64,000 bases of DNA from Xestospongia bergquistia (lineage: Eukaryota > Porifera > Demospongiae > Haplosclerida > Petrosiidae): contig OZ014420.1 in assembly GCA_963965975.1 (NCBI GenBank), forward strand, positions 1,700,001 to 1,764,000, written 5' to 3'. The notes beneath the pieces are model-generated. The model was not told the DNA's origin. It was given only the letters and a program-made list of their open reading frames with translations, and made no database searches. Position numbers and translations under genes: made by a program. Positions 49,089 through 61,208 of the stretch are shown here, one piece after another; position 1 is the first letter of the stretch, and every line of letters starts with the position of its first letter.

Positions 49089-50348
49089 CTATTTAGTGTA
49101 TTTGACTCCAGGTAAAACACACAACATTTCAAAGAGCAGGTTAGCAGCAGTAAGTGCAGTTGCTCCAGAAGCATCATACAATGGATTAACCTATATATAG
49201 TAGAATATAATATAAAAACTTTATGAGTAAGTATCAACCTCAACAAGATCTGTTGCAACAAGATTAATTCCTCGCAAACCTCGGATGATCTCCAGTGCTT
49301 GCATAGATGTCAATCCTCCTACTTCTGGAGTACCTGTATATATGCATATGTATTTTATTATACATACATACATATATATATATATACAAAAGGTATTCTT
49401 ACCTGTTCCAGGACAAAAAGAAGGATCAATAGAGTCAATATCAAATGTGAGATATACAGGTCGATTCCCACCCATTTGTTCTCTTACAGATTTCATTAAA
49501 GGTACTAGAGATTTGTTCCAGCACTCAGTGGCCATAACCATACGGAAACCCTAAACAGAAAACTTTTTAATTGAGTTAACATCTCATAATAGATAACATA
49601 TAACTACTATTAAACTTTAATATGTTTCTTTCAATAACAATATTATTCACATGCAAGTGTCGTTTACCTGATCTTGTGGCCATTTATAGTCATCAGGTCC
49701 ATATCCTCCTCCTCGTAACCCAATTTGGACCACATAATTAGGATCAATAAGTCCTTCTTCAACTGCTCGTCTCATTGGTGTTCCGTGAGCTATCTTCTCT
49801 CCAAACATGGTATCATTCACATCTGCATGAGCATCAACCTGAATCATACCCACTGGACCGTATTTCTCACTGACAGCTCTCAGCACACCAAGAGCTAGAG
49901 TATGGTCTCCACCTATCCCAATTGGAATACATTTAGCATTGAGGATCTTCTTATAGAACTCAGTGATGTTATCAAGGCTCTTTGAGAGATTGTATGGGTT
50001 CACAGGAACATCACCAATATCGGCAACTTGCAAAGATTCAAATGGTGCAGCTCCAGTCACTCTGCTGTATGGACCAATCAAACTAGACTCATGTCGTATC
50101 ATTCTAGGTCCATGTCTTGTTCCTGATCTCCATGAAGTACCATTATCCATTGGTATTCCCACAAAACAGACATCTAATCCTTCAGGATCACCTTGTTGGA
50201 GAGGAAGTCTCATCATTGTAGCTGTCCCTCCAAATTCAGGAACCACAAATTCTGATAAAGGGAAATTGAATGACTTTTGAAGACCTGCAGCATAGTGGAC
50301 TCCTCTCCTGTTGAAAAGAGACAGACCAGACCTTAAAATATGATACAT
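49089..50348 (-). CDS. Mitochondrial guanidino-acid hydrolase/agmatinase 2
   Basis: A tandem paralogue of agmatinase 1 with the same four-exon plan. The N-terminus MYHILRSGLSLFNRRGVHYAAG looks like a mitochondrial presequence. Metal-binding motifs [13 protein letters not shown] and [11 protein letters not shown] are intact, as are [43 protein letters not shown] and the end [20 protein letters not shown] through VKYTK. Differences from copy 1 (SIDPSF for GIDPAY; PVNPYN for SVNPYN) suggest old divergence, possibly with different substrates. It shares high identity with copies at 60883 and 63406. Confidence 0.88.
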
Positions 50349-51084
50349 TTTAGCTATTGTCAGTAGCTACGAAATATTCGCAGATAAAACACTTAATATG
50401 CAAAATTTCCAATTATATAAAATTTAATAACTATCATATACTTAATAAACCATGCATTTATCACTTAAGTTGATTAATAAAGAAGTCAATTGAAGAAAAT
50501 ATAACAGTGACCCAAATACCTTCTGGAAGTCTGGAAGTCTTAATGGGATGTTGTGAAAGTCAAGATTTTAGCTCCTTCCCAAGTTAAGAAAGATTTGACA
50601 CTATTCTCCTAATCTTGTTTAGTCCACCTCTCCATACCAAGAAGACAAACGTTTTAAGTAGATAGTTATAATTAGGAGGCAGGAAAAGATCAAAGCAAAG
50701 ATTCGATTGGAAATTCCATTCAGGCTATCAATTAAAATATAGAACTATTATGGGTATTTTGTGCATATATTACTCAACAACATTAAATCTACCCACTTTA
50801 AAGCTATAATATTGATATATATAGTTATGCATGGCCTTCATGAAGAAGGCAATGGCCAAAATATTGTATGCTATATATTTGCATTCCAATTGATACAATA
50901 GCAGTATTGTATAAATTAAAATCAAGCATAATCATGTGATGTGTGACAGATAAGGCTATCATGTGACTTCTAGATACATGAACAAGTTTAACCCAGCTAT
51001 AATAGGTGGAATATAAGTTGGATAATCTTACTTATAATATAGTACATATAAATTGAACTTTAATAGAGATGTAATACCGCAGTA

Positions 51085-51811
51085 AAAATTGATTTATTGA
51101 TTTAACCAATATATCGTTATATAGGTTGCATGTAAAGTATACATTATACTGTCTTCATACCTAACACGTGTATCCTATTTACTAAACAGTCAATCTGATA
51201 GTATGTTAAAGATGTTTAGTGTTTAGTCATGATCAATGTGATAGCATGTTAGGAATGTTTAGTGGTTAGTCAATCTGATAGTACATTAGCAATGTTTGAT
51301 CAATCTGATAAATGTGTTAACAATATTTAGACATTCTGATAGTATGTTAACAATGTTTAGTCAATCTGATAGTATGTTAGTAATGTTTGATCAATCTGAT
51401 AATATGTTAACAATGTTTAGACATTCCAATAATACATTAAGAATGTTTAGCCAATCTGATAGTGCGTTAAGAATGTTTAGTCAATCTGATACTACGTGAG
51501 CAATGTTTAGTCAATCTGATAGTACGTTAGGGATGTTTAGTCAATCTGAGAATATGTGAGCAATGTTTAGTCAATCTGATAGTACGTTAGGAATGTTTAG
51601 TCGATAATACATGAGCAATGTTTAGTCAATCTGATAGTATGTTAGGAATGTTTAGTCAATTTGATAGCACATTAACAATGTTTAATCAGTCTGATAGTAC
51701 ATTAGGAACGTCTAGTCAATCTGATAGTACATTAGGGATGAAAAGAAATGATGTATACTTTACATGCAACCTGAAAAACCATATATTGGTTAAAGCAACC
51801 AATCAAATTTT
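51085..51811. mobile_element. TIR element with a minisatellite core
   Basis: The left end (51085-51146) and right end (51750-51811) are inverted repeats of about 60 bp, sharing TTTAACCAATATATSGTT and GGTTGCATGTAAAGTATACAT. Between them lies a 30-bp minisatellite. There is no transposase, so it is a non-autonomous DNA element. Clear target duplications were not seen. Confidence 0.65.
51190..51740. repeat. 30-bp minisatellite, about 18 units
   Basis: Consensus elements caatctgatagtacgttag and gaatgtttagt repeat at 30 bp with point variants and a few shortened units. The 66-67 codon open frames here arise because 30 is a multiple of three. Confidence 0.9.
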
Positions 51812-52403
51812 ATTATAGTTTGTACATGCACAACTCTTCTGAGAGAGTGGTCTGATTGATGACGACATTTGAGTGTTGACAGGACCTGCGTACAAAGTAC
51901 GATTGCTGACAGTACTTGTGAATGTTGATGATAAGTACTACTCTCTCTTAATTCTATAACAGCTAATAGCTATTACAAGGATAGAGTTATAACATCTATG
52001 ATGATTATCGCAAAGATAGTTACATGTCTACCCGAGCACTTGAGGTCTTATCAGCGCTCAAATTTTATAAACATGTTTGATAAAATCATATAGCACAGCT
52101 GCTGTGACTTTAGTCACTTTATTCATATAAACTTTGTACTCACACTAAACCACAACTAACACAGTGAAACTAGCTGTTATTTTATTTCAAGCTTTATCAC
52201 AATTGAATTAATTTTGATGCAAATATAGGATGTCTCTATTATTAGAACACATCGATCTATTTTTAGAATAGCGCCATTGACTTCCTGCAGTAGTATTGTT
52301 CTTTGCAAAGAGGTTTATCCAAGCAAAGAAGAAGATCCAAATATTACAGGTGAACGCTGCAGTGAACGTTTTTTATGACAGATTCATTTACTTTATCATA
52401 AAA

Positions 52404-54864
52404 ATGGCATCTCTTGAGAAGGTAAGTACTATCACAGCTTCAAATAGCATACGAATTTTAATACAGCTATTTTATTAAATTTATGTAGGAGAGCCTCAAT
52501 ATGATAAATATTCGTGAAGAGATCACTAACTTGTTTTGGGATGCTGTTCAGAAGACATTTCCTGATTTTTCTAGTTCCCAAACAAAAGCTATCATCCAAT
52601 CATCAGGTAATGATAAATTTGGAGATTACAAGTGTACAGTGGCTATGCCAATTGCTAAAGTATGTGAAATGTACAAATTGTATTCATTATATTATGTCAT
52701 TGTCTTTTACAAGTTATTAAAACAATCTGGAGAAAGCAAAAATCCAAAGGATATTGCTCAAAAGATATTGGAATGCCTTCCAAGCTCACCATTAATTGAA
52801 AAGGTTAGTATAATCAATTGACAGTGTTCATTGCATATTTCTACAAATTATTTGCAGTATGAAATAGCTGGACCTGGATTTGTCAATATATACCTCAAGC
52901 ATTCCTTTGTCTCTTCAACAATCTCAGACATTCTCAAAAATGGTGTACAACCTCCTCCTATTCTGCAAAAACATAGGATTGTGGTTGATTTCTCTTCACC
53001 AAATGTCGCCAAAGAAATGCATGTTGGTCATTTAAGATCTACCATCATTGGAGAAAGTATTTGTCGTCTGTTAGAGTTTGCTGGTCATGATGTTGTTAGG
53101 TCTGTAAATATTGATAATATGTTAACCAAGGATTTTCATTTCTTTACAAAAGGCTAAATCACATTGGTGACTGGGGTACTCAGTTTGGCATGCTGATTGC
53201 TCATTTAAAAGACAAATTTCCAGATTATACTACTGTTTCTCCACCTATTGGAGACCTACATTTATTTTATCAGGTATTACTTCATTCATATTGCTATTTA
53301 TCTAATCTAGTGACACAATATAGGAATCCAAGAAACGTTTTGATCAAGACAGTGAATTCAAAAAAAGGGCCTATGCTGATGTAGTTAGACTTCAACAAGG
53401 AGACACTGAAGTGCGCAAAGGTTGGAGTCTGATCTGTGATGTCTCTCGACAAGGTATACAAAACAAATACTTAATATTTTATGCTAATGACTTCTCAATT
53501 TTAGAGTTTAACATTATTTATGAGAGACTTGGAATAACATTAACTGAAAGAGGAGAATCATTTTATCAACCCTTTATGCCTGGAATAGTCAGTGACTTAG
53601 AAAGCAAAGGTAAAAAAATCAAATCAAATATTAAGCTAACATTCAGTCTCCTAATAATGTTAACCAGGACTTGTTAAATTGGATGAAGGACGCAAGGTTG
53701 TATTTGTTCCTGGTCAACAAGTTCCACTTACTGTGGAGAAATCAGATGGAGGATACACTTATGATACATCAGATATGGCAGCTTTGTGGCATCGTGTGAA
53801 GGAGGAAAAGGCTGACTGGATTATTTATGTGGTAGATTCTGGACAGGTATCTCTTCAAATGAACATACAAGTTTCTATGTTCACCTAATTGTTTAATAAT
53901 TGTAGTCTCTTCATTTCAAAACCGTATTTGAAGCTGGTAGGATGGCTGGCTATGCACCAGATCATGTGAGACTTGATCATGTTGGATTTGGTGTGGTTCT
54001 TGGAGAGGACAAGTAAGAAAATATTGTAATCGTTTATTACTTTTTCATGCATAATGACATGCAGGAAGAAGTTTAAGACCAGGTCTGGTGATACAGTTCG
54101 CTTACGGGATTTGCTAGATGAAGGCTTAGAGCATTCCTTAGCCCGTCTGAAAGAAAAGGGAAGAGATCAGGTATGACAATGCTTCAAAATTAATGATATT
54201 GTTGCCAAATTAAAATAAGGCTTTGACAAAAGATGAACTTGAAGCTGCTCAAAAATCAGTTGCTTATGGTTGTATAAAATATGCTGACTTGTGTCACAAC
54301 AGAAATAATGATTATGTCTTCTCCTTTGACAAGGTATATATATTTATGTGTGCATTGTGTTTGTTAATTATAAGCTCCAATGATATTGATTATCTATAGA
54401 TGTTGGATGATCGTGGCAATACTGCTGTTTATATGCTGTATGCCTACACTCGAATTAGGTATTTCAATATACACACAAAATAAAGAATTCCTTTACATTT
54501 GTGTAGGTCTATCATTCGATTGTCTGGAGTCACTGACACACAACTACAAGAAGCTATCTTTTCTGTTCCAATTGATGTTTCCCATGAGAAGGAGTTCAAA
54601 TTAGCTAAGTGTATTACTCGTTTTCCTGAGATTCTTACACAGATAATGGATGATCTTTGTCCCCATACTCTCTGTGATTACTTGTATGAGCTGTGTACTA
54701 CTATGACAGAGTTCTATGATGCTTGCTACTGTGTTGAAAAGGACAAAGAAACAGGTCATATCATACAAGTTAATATGAGTCGTATTCTTTTGTGTGAAGC
54801 TACTCGTCAGGTTCTTTACCAAGCACTCCATATTCTTGGGATTGAACCACTTGAGAAAATGTAG
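52404..54864 (+). CDS. RARS1: Cytosolic arginyl-tRNA synthetase
   Basis: A class Ia synthetase charging tRNA-Arg. The start MASLEK (52404) splices to [18 protein letters not shown]. The N-terminal additional domain contains [15 protein letters not shown]. The active site follows: [20 protein letters not shown] (HVGH is the HIGH motif), [64 protein letters not shown] (KMSKS-equivalent loop), and the anticodon-binding end with [20 protein letters not shown] and [12 protein letters not shown]. About a dozen exons have short introns; the junctions checked are in frame. The N-terminus lacks the long leucine-zipper extension that links vertebrate RARS1 to the multisynthetase complex, unless it lies in an unrecognised upstream exon. 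Confidence 0.93.
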
Positions 54865-55045
54865 CTTTTAGATTGTAACTGTTATAATACTAGTGTTGAT
54901 TTTAAGAATTAATATTTCATTAAGAAAGATTGAAAAAATCTAATTGTTATGAGTTAACACAACAACAAGAACTAGACAATATATACTAAAGGTTCAACCT
55001 AATAATTATTATACAGACCAGTCATTTTAATAGAATTCTCAATGT

Positions 55046-56093
55046 TCACTCTGGCCAATAATTTCTCGTATATGTCATAGCTGGCAGTAAGGTACAACTG
55101 TTAAGGAAGGCTCTCACCAATGCTGGAGCTAGACCACGATACATACCTCTTACTCCATCAGCTTTAATGATTTTAATAAAACAGTCCATAATTCCTTTAT
55201 AGTTTGGGTGATCAGGTAAACCAGAGCTCTGTATACGTGTTTTAACAACATCAATTGGATAATTAACAATCCAAGATATACAACCAGCTGTACCTCCAGC
55301 AATACTAGTTTGAATTAAAGAGAGATCCTTTACAGATCGATTTGGACCTGCCCACTGAGAACGTATTTGATCATATGAAGCTATGTAAGCTGCAAAACCA
55401 GTAGAGTCTCTGATCACTGTAGCTGTCAACCCCTTGCTAATACCTCGGACACCACTAGCTCTCCAAATGCGCTTAGACTGCTCCACAGGACCAACATAGT
55501 TTTGCTTTGCTGTCTTTTCTCCAACATTTTGATACTGCATGTGTATTTTAATCAATTCCATAGGACTACATACAAAAGATTGTGCTATTCCTCCAGCACC
55601 TCCGGCCAGAGCAGAAACAAGAAGACTATCTTCCATATTACTATTTCCATTAGAGAGCAACTCTTTTGCATATCCTTCAACGCAAAATACAATAGCATTG
55701 ACAGCTACCTGCCCCCCTAGAGGGTATGCCATACCCTTGTACAATCCTCTGATCTATAAAAGATATTGCAGACTATTAGAATACGTCATAAATCTATATT
55801 TCCTGACCCCTTCATACTTGAATGTCTTGATAAAACAGTCTGTAGGGCTCTTGTACTGTTTTGCTAGTTGATTATCTTGCATACGAGTCTAGAATATTCA
55901 CATATACAGTTAAAACTAATGCATCAAAATTGATGTACTTTGACTGTATCAAACGGATGACAAGATATAACTCCAACACATCCTGAAAACATTTTTTATA
56001 ATAATAATTAGTAGTAGTAGTAGGGCTATATATGTTTTATAGCTCACCTCCAACAGATCCTGCAGTTATATCTCGAAAAGCTGTGTTACCCAT
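55046..56093 (-). CDS. SLC25 mitochondrial carrier A (basic amino acid/acylcarnitine-like)
   Basis: Four exons give about 292 residues, the usual carrier length. The start MGNTAFRDITAGSVG joins GCVGVISCHPFDTVK, then TRMQDNQLAKQYKSPTDCF, then a long final exon. The three carrier signatures are PFDTVK, PMELIKIHMQ and PIDVVKTRIQ, each at the end of an odd transmembrane helix, with GLYKGM, GISKGL and GMYRGL at the even ones. The closest known pattern is the SLC25A29/A45/A48 and A20 group, which moves Arg, Lys, ornithine or acylcarnitines across the inner membrane. Exon 3 ends in a weak donor (gtcagg), whereas copy B has gtaagt. It is convergent with RARS (181-bp gap). Confidence 0.85.
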
Positions 56094-57066
56094 CTTTGAT
56101 ATCAAATGCACTATCTTCTTTGACTGGACTTATCGACAAATACGCTATATCGCTAGCTATAATAATTTGTGATATCATTTCTAATAATAGAATAGCTGAT
56201 AGTAGCTTCCTTGAAATTAAAATTATTACAATAATAGTTAATACATAGCATTTGATTTTTAAATCACGTGAAAGTTTAACGTACAGGAAGCGATCATGAA
56301 AATTAAATCAAGCGTGTAATTCTAAAGCGCGGGTTCTGGTACGCTAACGCATGTAATGCCTTTAGTACTTCATTCGGGAGATATCAAGTTAGAAACATCA
56401 TTTTGTAAATGATGAATTTGAACAGTCATATGAGACAATGCATAAATAGCCTAGGCCTGTATGAATTGAGAACATAATTTCATCTTGTATGACTCAATGC
56501 ATGCAGTGATCATGAGGTATAAATAAAATTAATTATTATTGCAAATTGATTGGTCTGTTGGTTTTAAAATAAGACCTGCTATGCCAGCATGATCTGATTT
56601 CTATTGAGGATACTCTATTTATATATAATGGAGTGGTAGATCAGTTTTGTTGTGTTAAAATCATTTTTCAAAGCTTCCAAGCACTATATATATATAGGCT
56701 ATGGAAATGCTGCCATATAAATAATCATCTTATAATCCAATAAAGAGACTACAGATCTGTTGCATAGATCATGTGCTTAAGAGAGACATGACAGTAGCTG
56801 GCAGTTCTCCAATTATATATAAAATCAGTCTGTTCTAGAAGTTATGCACCCTTGACCAAATTTTTCCAAACAAAGATTCACAATACTTGGAATACATACA
56901 ACCCAGAAGTTTTTCAGTCTTAAAGCTTCAAGATGTCATGGGCACAGAAAAAGATATCAAACAGAATTATACATGTTGTCAATCCATTCACTAAGATACA
57001 GCACATTATTACATTACAACTAGACTATATATATGCAGCACCTCTTTTTGTGAAGTGGACATACTG

Positions 57067-57105
<39 letters not shown>

Positions 57106-58171
57106 TAAACAGCTATGTTTACATTTGTATTTCTAATATATATATATATAATGGTATAATATAATAATTCATTAACATATTAAATCATTGATTCATTATA
57201 CTAAAACAATGTTAATGCTATCAATACTAGTACAACCAGTATTACCATGCATCAGTACCATCAATATACCAATACAACCAATAACACACTATCAATACCG
57301 TCAATATAATCAATAACATACCATCAATACTATCAATGCCATCAATACTACTGTATACAGCTGTTTGATTCATTAATTATATTACATATTGCTGTCATAG
57401 TGGTATTGATTGGTGATAATACTAATACTGATTATAGTGATATGACAGTATAGTGGTATTAATGATATAACAGGTTGTATTGGTATTGATGGCATGTTAT
57501 TGGTTGTATTGGCTACAACATGATTTACAAGATTGCTTTCATCATCTATGTTGATGTACATTCAAATCAACACCTGATTTAATCAATGTGTGTAGCAAAA
57601 TTATATGTTGTGTAAAGTAAACATCATACTATATTGATTACTAATTTATGTATTGTCTGTTTATGTAGATAATAATGATTGTATCTTTCTTCTTAGACAA
57701 AAAAGATGATAGCTGGTGCTAGGTTAGATCTGTTATTATGGATTCATATATACACCTTCATGTATTTTGTTGGGATCCATCCAATGAAATGATGTCCATG
57801 CATGAATCAATTGAAATGACTTATTTATTACAATAGTAATATAATCCAAAATTATATCATAGTAACTTTAAAATTATTATTATCCTTAATATAAAGATAA
57901 ACAGTCAAACTCATTAGTACATTAGTACATTAGTCAATCAAAACAATATGATGCTTACTTTTGCATCAAATAACTTTGCTACATACAACATGTATAACCA
58001 TATATTGATTAAATCAACCAATCAGTTTTTCCAAAAATAGTACAGCAGCTGTTACTGTCATGGATAGCACTAGTATTAATTGCATTAACTGTAATCCAGG
58101 CTACTTCTTTAACTTGACATTTCTAAAACTCTGTTATCATTCATTAATAGAGTTCTGAGCAGTTCTCATGT
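56094..58171. other. Intergenic region between the two SLC25 genes
   Basis: AT-rich, no recognised exon. It contains a TA microsatellite at 57070-57100, inverted arrays of atcaatacc/ggtattgat words at 57210-57515, and a TIR element at 57567-58040. Confidence 0.5.
57567..58040. mobile_element. Second TIR element, related to the one at 51085
   Basis: The left part (TGATTTAATCAATGTG, TGTAGCAAAATTAT, GTAAACATCATA) recurs inverted at the right end as TTGATTTAATCAATATATGG, TGTAGCAAAGTTAT and TAAGCATCATA. The terminal words GATTGGTTG and CAATATATGGTT match the element at 51085-51811. It has no minisatellite and no coding capacity. Confidence 0.5.
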
Positions 58172-59194
58172 TCACCTTGCCCAATAATTTCTTGTATATG
58201 TCATGGCTGGCAGTAGGGTACAACTGTTAAGGAAAGCTCTCACCAAAGCTGGAGCTAGACCACGATACATACCTCTTATTCCATCAGCTTTAATGATTTT
58301 AATAAAACAGTCCATAATTCCTTTATAGTTGGGTTGATTAGGTAAACCAGAGCTCTGTATACGTGTTTTAACAATATCAATTGGATAACTAATAATCCAA
58401 GATATACAACCAGCTGAACCTCCAGCAATACTAGTTTGAATTAAAGAGAGATCCCTTACAGATCGATTTGGACCTGCCCACTGAGAACGTATTTGATCAT
58501 ATGAAGCTATGTAAATTGTAAAACCAGGACAATCTCTGAATACTGTAGCTGTCAATCCCTTGCTCAGACCTCGAACACCACGTACTCGCCATATGTGTTT
58601 AGACTGTTCCACAGGACCAACGTATTTTTCCTTTGCCATCTTTTCTCCAACATTTTGATATTGCATGTGTATTTTAATCAATTCCATAGGACTACATACA
58701 ATAGACTGTGCTATTCCTCCAGCACCTCCAGCCAGAGCAGAAATAAGAATACTATCATCTGTATTGTTATTTCCTTTAGAGAGCAATTCCTTTACATATC
58801 CTTCAACACCAAATATAATAGCATTGACAGCTACTTGACCTCCTAAAGGATATGACATACCCTTGTACAAGCCTCTGATCTAGAAAGGCTGGTAATAGAG
58901 ATATGTAGTATATACACTATGTACTTACTCCTTCATATTTATAAGTCTTGATAAAACAGTTTACACTGCCTTTATAATTATTGATGAGTTCTTTGTTTTG
59001 CATGCGAGTCTATTTGAAAGTATGGCAAATATCATCTTTAATAGTATATAACATACTTTCACTGTATCAAATGGATGACAGCATATCAGTCCAACACATC
59101 CTGGATGAATTAGATCTATAATATGAAGCTCATGTCTTAAGTGAGATTTACCTCCTATTGAACCTGCTGTTATATCTCGAAAGGCTGTGCTCAT
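58172..59194 (-). CDS. SLC25 mitochondrial carrier B (paralogue of A)
   Basis: Same four-exon plan as carrier A: MSTAFRDITAGSIG, GCVGLICCHPFDTVK, TRMQNKELINNYKGSVNCF and the long last exon ending TRNYWAR. All three PxD/E-xx-K signatures are intact (PFDTVK, PMELIKIHMQ, PIDIVKTRIQ). It is very similar to A over the C-terminal half. Changes cluster in the loop after the second signature (FRDCPGFTIYIASYD against IRDSTGFAAYIASYD), a region that contributes to substrate contact in carriers. It arose by tandem duplication; transport specificity is unknown. Confidence 0.85.
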
Positions 59195-60882
59195 CTTTAA
59201 TGCTAAGAGCAGTCTTTAGTCTAACACAACAATGTGTATTGAAAGCAATTGATGATGTCATTTCTAAAAATAGAATGATTGTGAGCAACTTCCTTCCATG
59301 TCAGCCTATTGTCACAATAAACTAAAGCAGGAAATGTATTTTCTACAGACGATGCAGATAAGATTATAGTGTTATGCCACTATAGTTTTATAGATTTAAT
59401 TGTTTGTGGATATTAACTACAATAACTGTAATTTTAACTTTTGGTCAAAATAAAGTCATTTATAATCAAGCCAGCAGTGAGTCAATGGGATCGTGTATCA
59501 GTGTTATCATGATATCTTTTGAGTGGTAAAAATGACAATATATATATATATTACATTGTATATAAATAAAACAATTTTAATAAGGTAGATATACGTGTGT
59601 AGTTTGTATTGTACTAATAGAGATCAATCATGTAAGTATGTGCTAAATACTATACACACAATAAATATAATCAAATTCAGACTTTCAAGAATTAACCTCT
59701 TCATTGTACAAATTAATTATCTGCCACATGCATACAGACATCTGACTAGCACTGCATGTTTGGAATATTCGAATCATTTGTAGTATATCTATGAGACCAT
59801 GACTGAATACAATGAATGTCATATAAAGTAATAATAAATCCAGCAAGCCTGCCTGTGGCTACTGTATATGAAATCAATGAATTTTTAAATTAAATCTTCA
59901 GTTGTATTTCACACATATAGCAAACTCATTCTGCTGCACCATATTATGCTGCAGCAGTTACTTAGTACATTTTTCATCATGAAAATCTTTAAAAATATCA
60001 AAAATAGTTACACTGATCAAAAAAATTGTCAAAATAAACTCAAAATTGCTAAGAAAACTGAGAAGTAATTTAAAACCGTGACTTTGTATAGCAATCACTT
60101 GGAAAATCATTATCACGGCTAGAAACAAGGAAGATAAGAGGAATAGAATTTATTGTACCTGCCACACCTACACTTATGTCAGGAAGGACGTACTAACCAC
60201 TAATATTACATTCAAGCAGAACGGGTTTGTAATACCAGAACCGTAAGCGAAGGGCGGTGACATCAGACTAATTTAGTTTAAATAAACTTTTCCTCATGGT
60301 TTCGATTATTGAGCAATAAACTTCAAAGACTACTTTTTGGCTTCTGTTGACTTTATAAGTATTGAGTTATCTAAATGTTGGCTTTATGATAACTCAGTAT
60401 TGGGCTTACAATATATTAATGAAATTGTGGTAATAAAGACCTCGGGATGAAATGACAAAATGCTATTTAACTGTAATGATGACTTCATATAGTTGATGTT
60501 AGTAATATAGGAATATTATAGTCAAAAGGTAGAATATAGCTCAATTCATAACTGTGACATCATTTCATTTTATATTTAATAATAATAATAATTGTATGTG
60601 TATATATGTGTGTGTGTATATATATATTATATAATGCTTCATTCATTCAATTGGTTTTCTGCTGACCATTATAACAACATTCAGAGATCTGGTTGACACA
60701 TTCTTGAGAAGTCAGATTTCCTATTTACTGCTCCTACTGACAACCTGACAACTATATCATAATAGTTTATCAATGAATTTCCAAGCATTGCATAGAATGA
60801 TGTGTTAACTTTCAATATAAATAAAATGAAACCCCACCCCTAAACCATAGTTTAAGATTGACATTTGATGCCATCTAATCAG
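59195..60882. other. Intergenic region without a recognised gene
   Basis: AT-rich DNA between carrier B and agmatinase 3. A short less AT-rich patch at about 60130-60270 (with cgtaagcgaagggcggtgac) stands out in composition but has no recognised function. A small TA/TG repeat is at 60595-60630. Confidence 0.45.
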
Positions 60883-61171
60883 CTACTTCATGTATTTGAC
60901 TCCAGGTAATACACATAACATTTCAAAGAGCAGGTTAGCAGCAGTAAGGGCAGTTGCTCCAGAAGCATCATACAATGGATTAACCTATATATAGTAGAAT
61001 ATAATATAAAAACTTAATGAGCAAGTACTGACCTCAACAAGATCTGTTGCAACAAGATTAATTCCTCGCAAACCTCGGGTGATCTCCAGTGCTTGCATAG
61101 ATGTCAATCCTCCTACTTCTGGAGTACCTGTATATATGCATATGTATTTTATTATACATACATACATAGAT

Positions 61172-61208
<37 letters not shown>

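Larger units (their letters stand above)
50349..52403. other. Intergenic region between agmatinase 2 (-) and RARS (+)
   Basis: Divergent spacing of about 2 kb, mostly AT-rich, containing the TIR element at 51085-51811. No coding exon was recognised. Both promoters presumably lie at its ends. Confidence 0.5.

Noticed and set aside
49963-50280. Plus-strand frames of about 105 codons opposite the agmatinase genes
   Set aside because: These are antisense shadows of the conserved agmatinase exon; equivalents occur opposite every copy.
51296-51818. MFSQSDS-type repeat protein
   Set aside because: The 30-bp minisatellite keeps one frame open by arithmetic; there is no start context, splice support or homology.
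60130-60270. Possible small RNA gene in a less AT-rich patch
   Set aside because: No tRNA boxes, snRNA motifs or convincing fold were recognised; only the composition differs.
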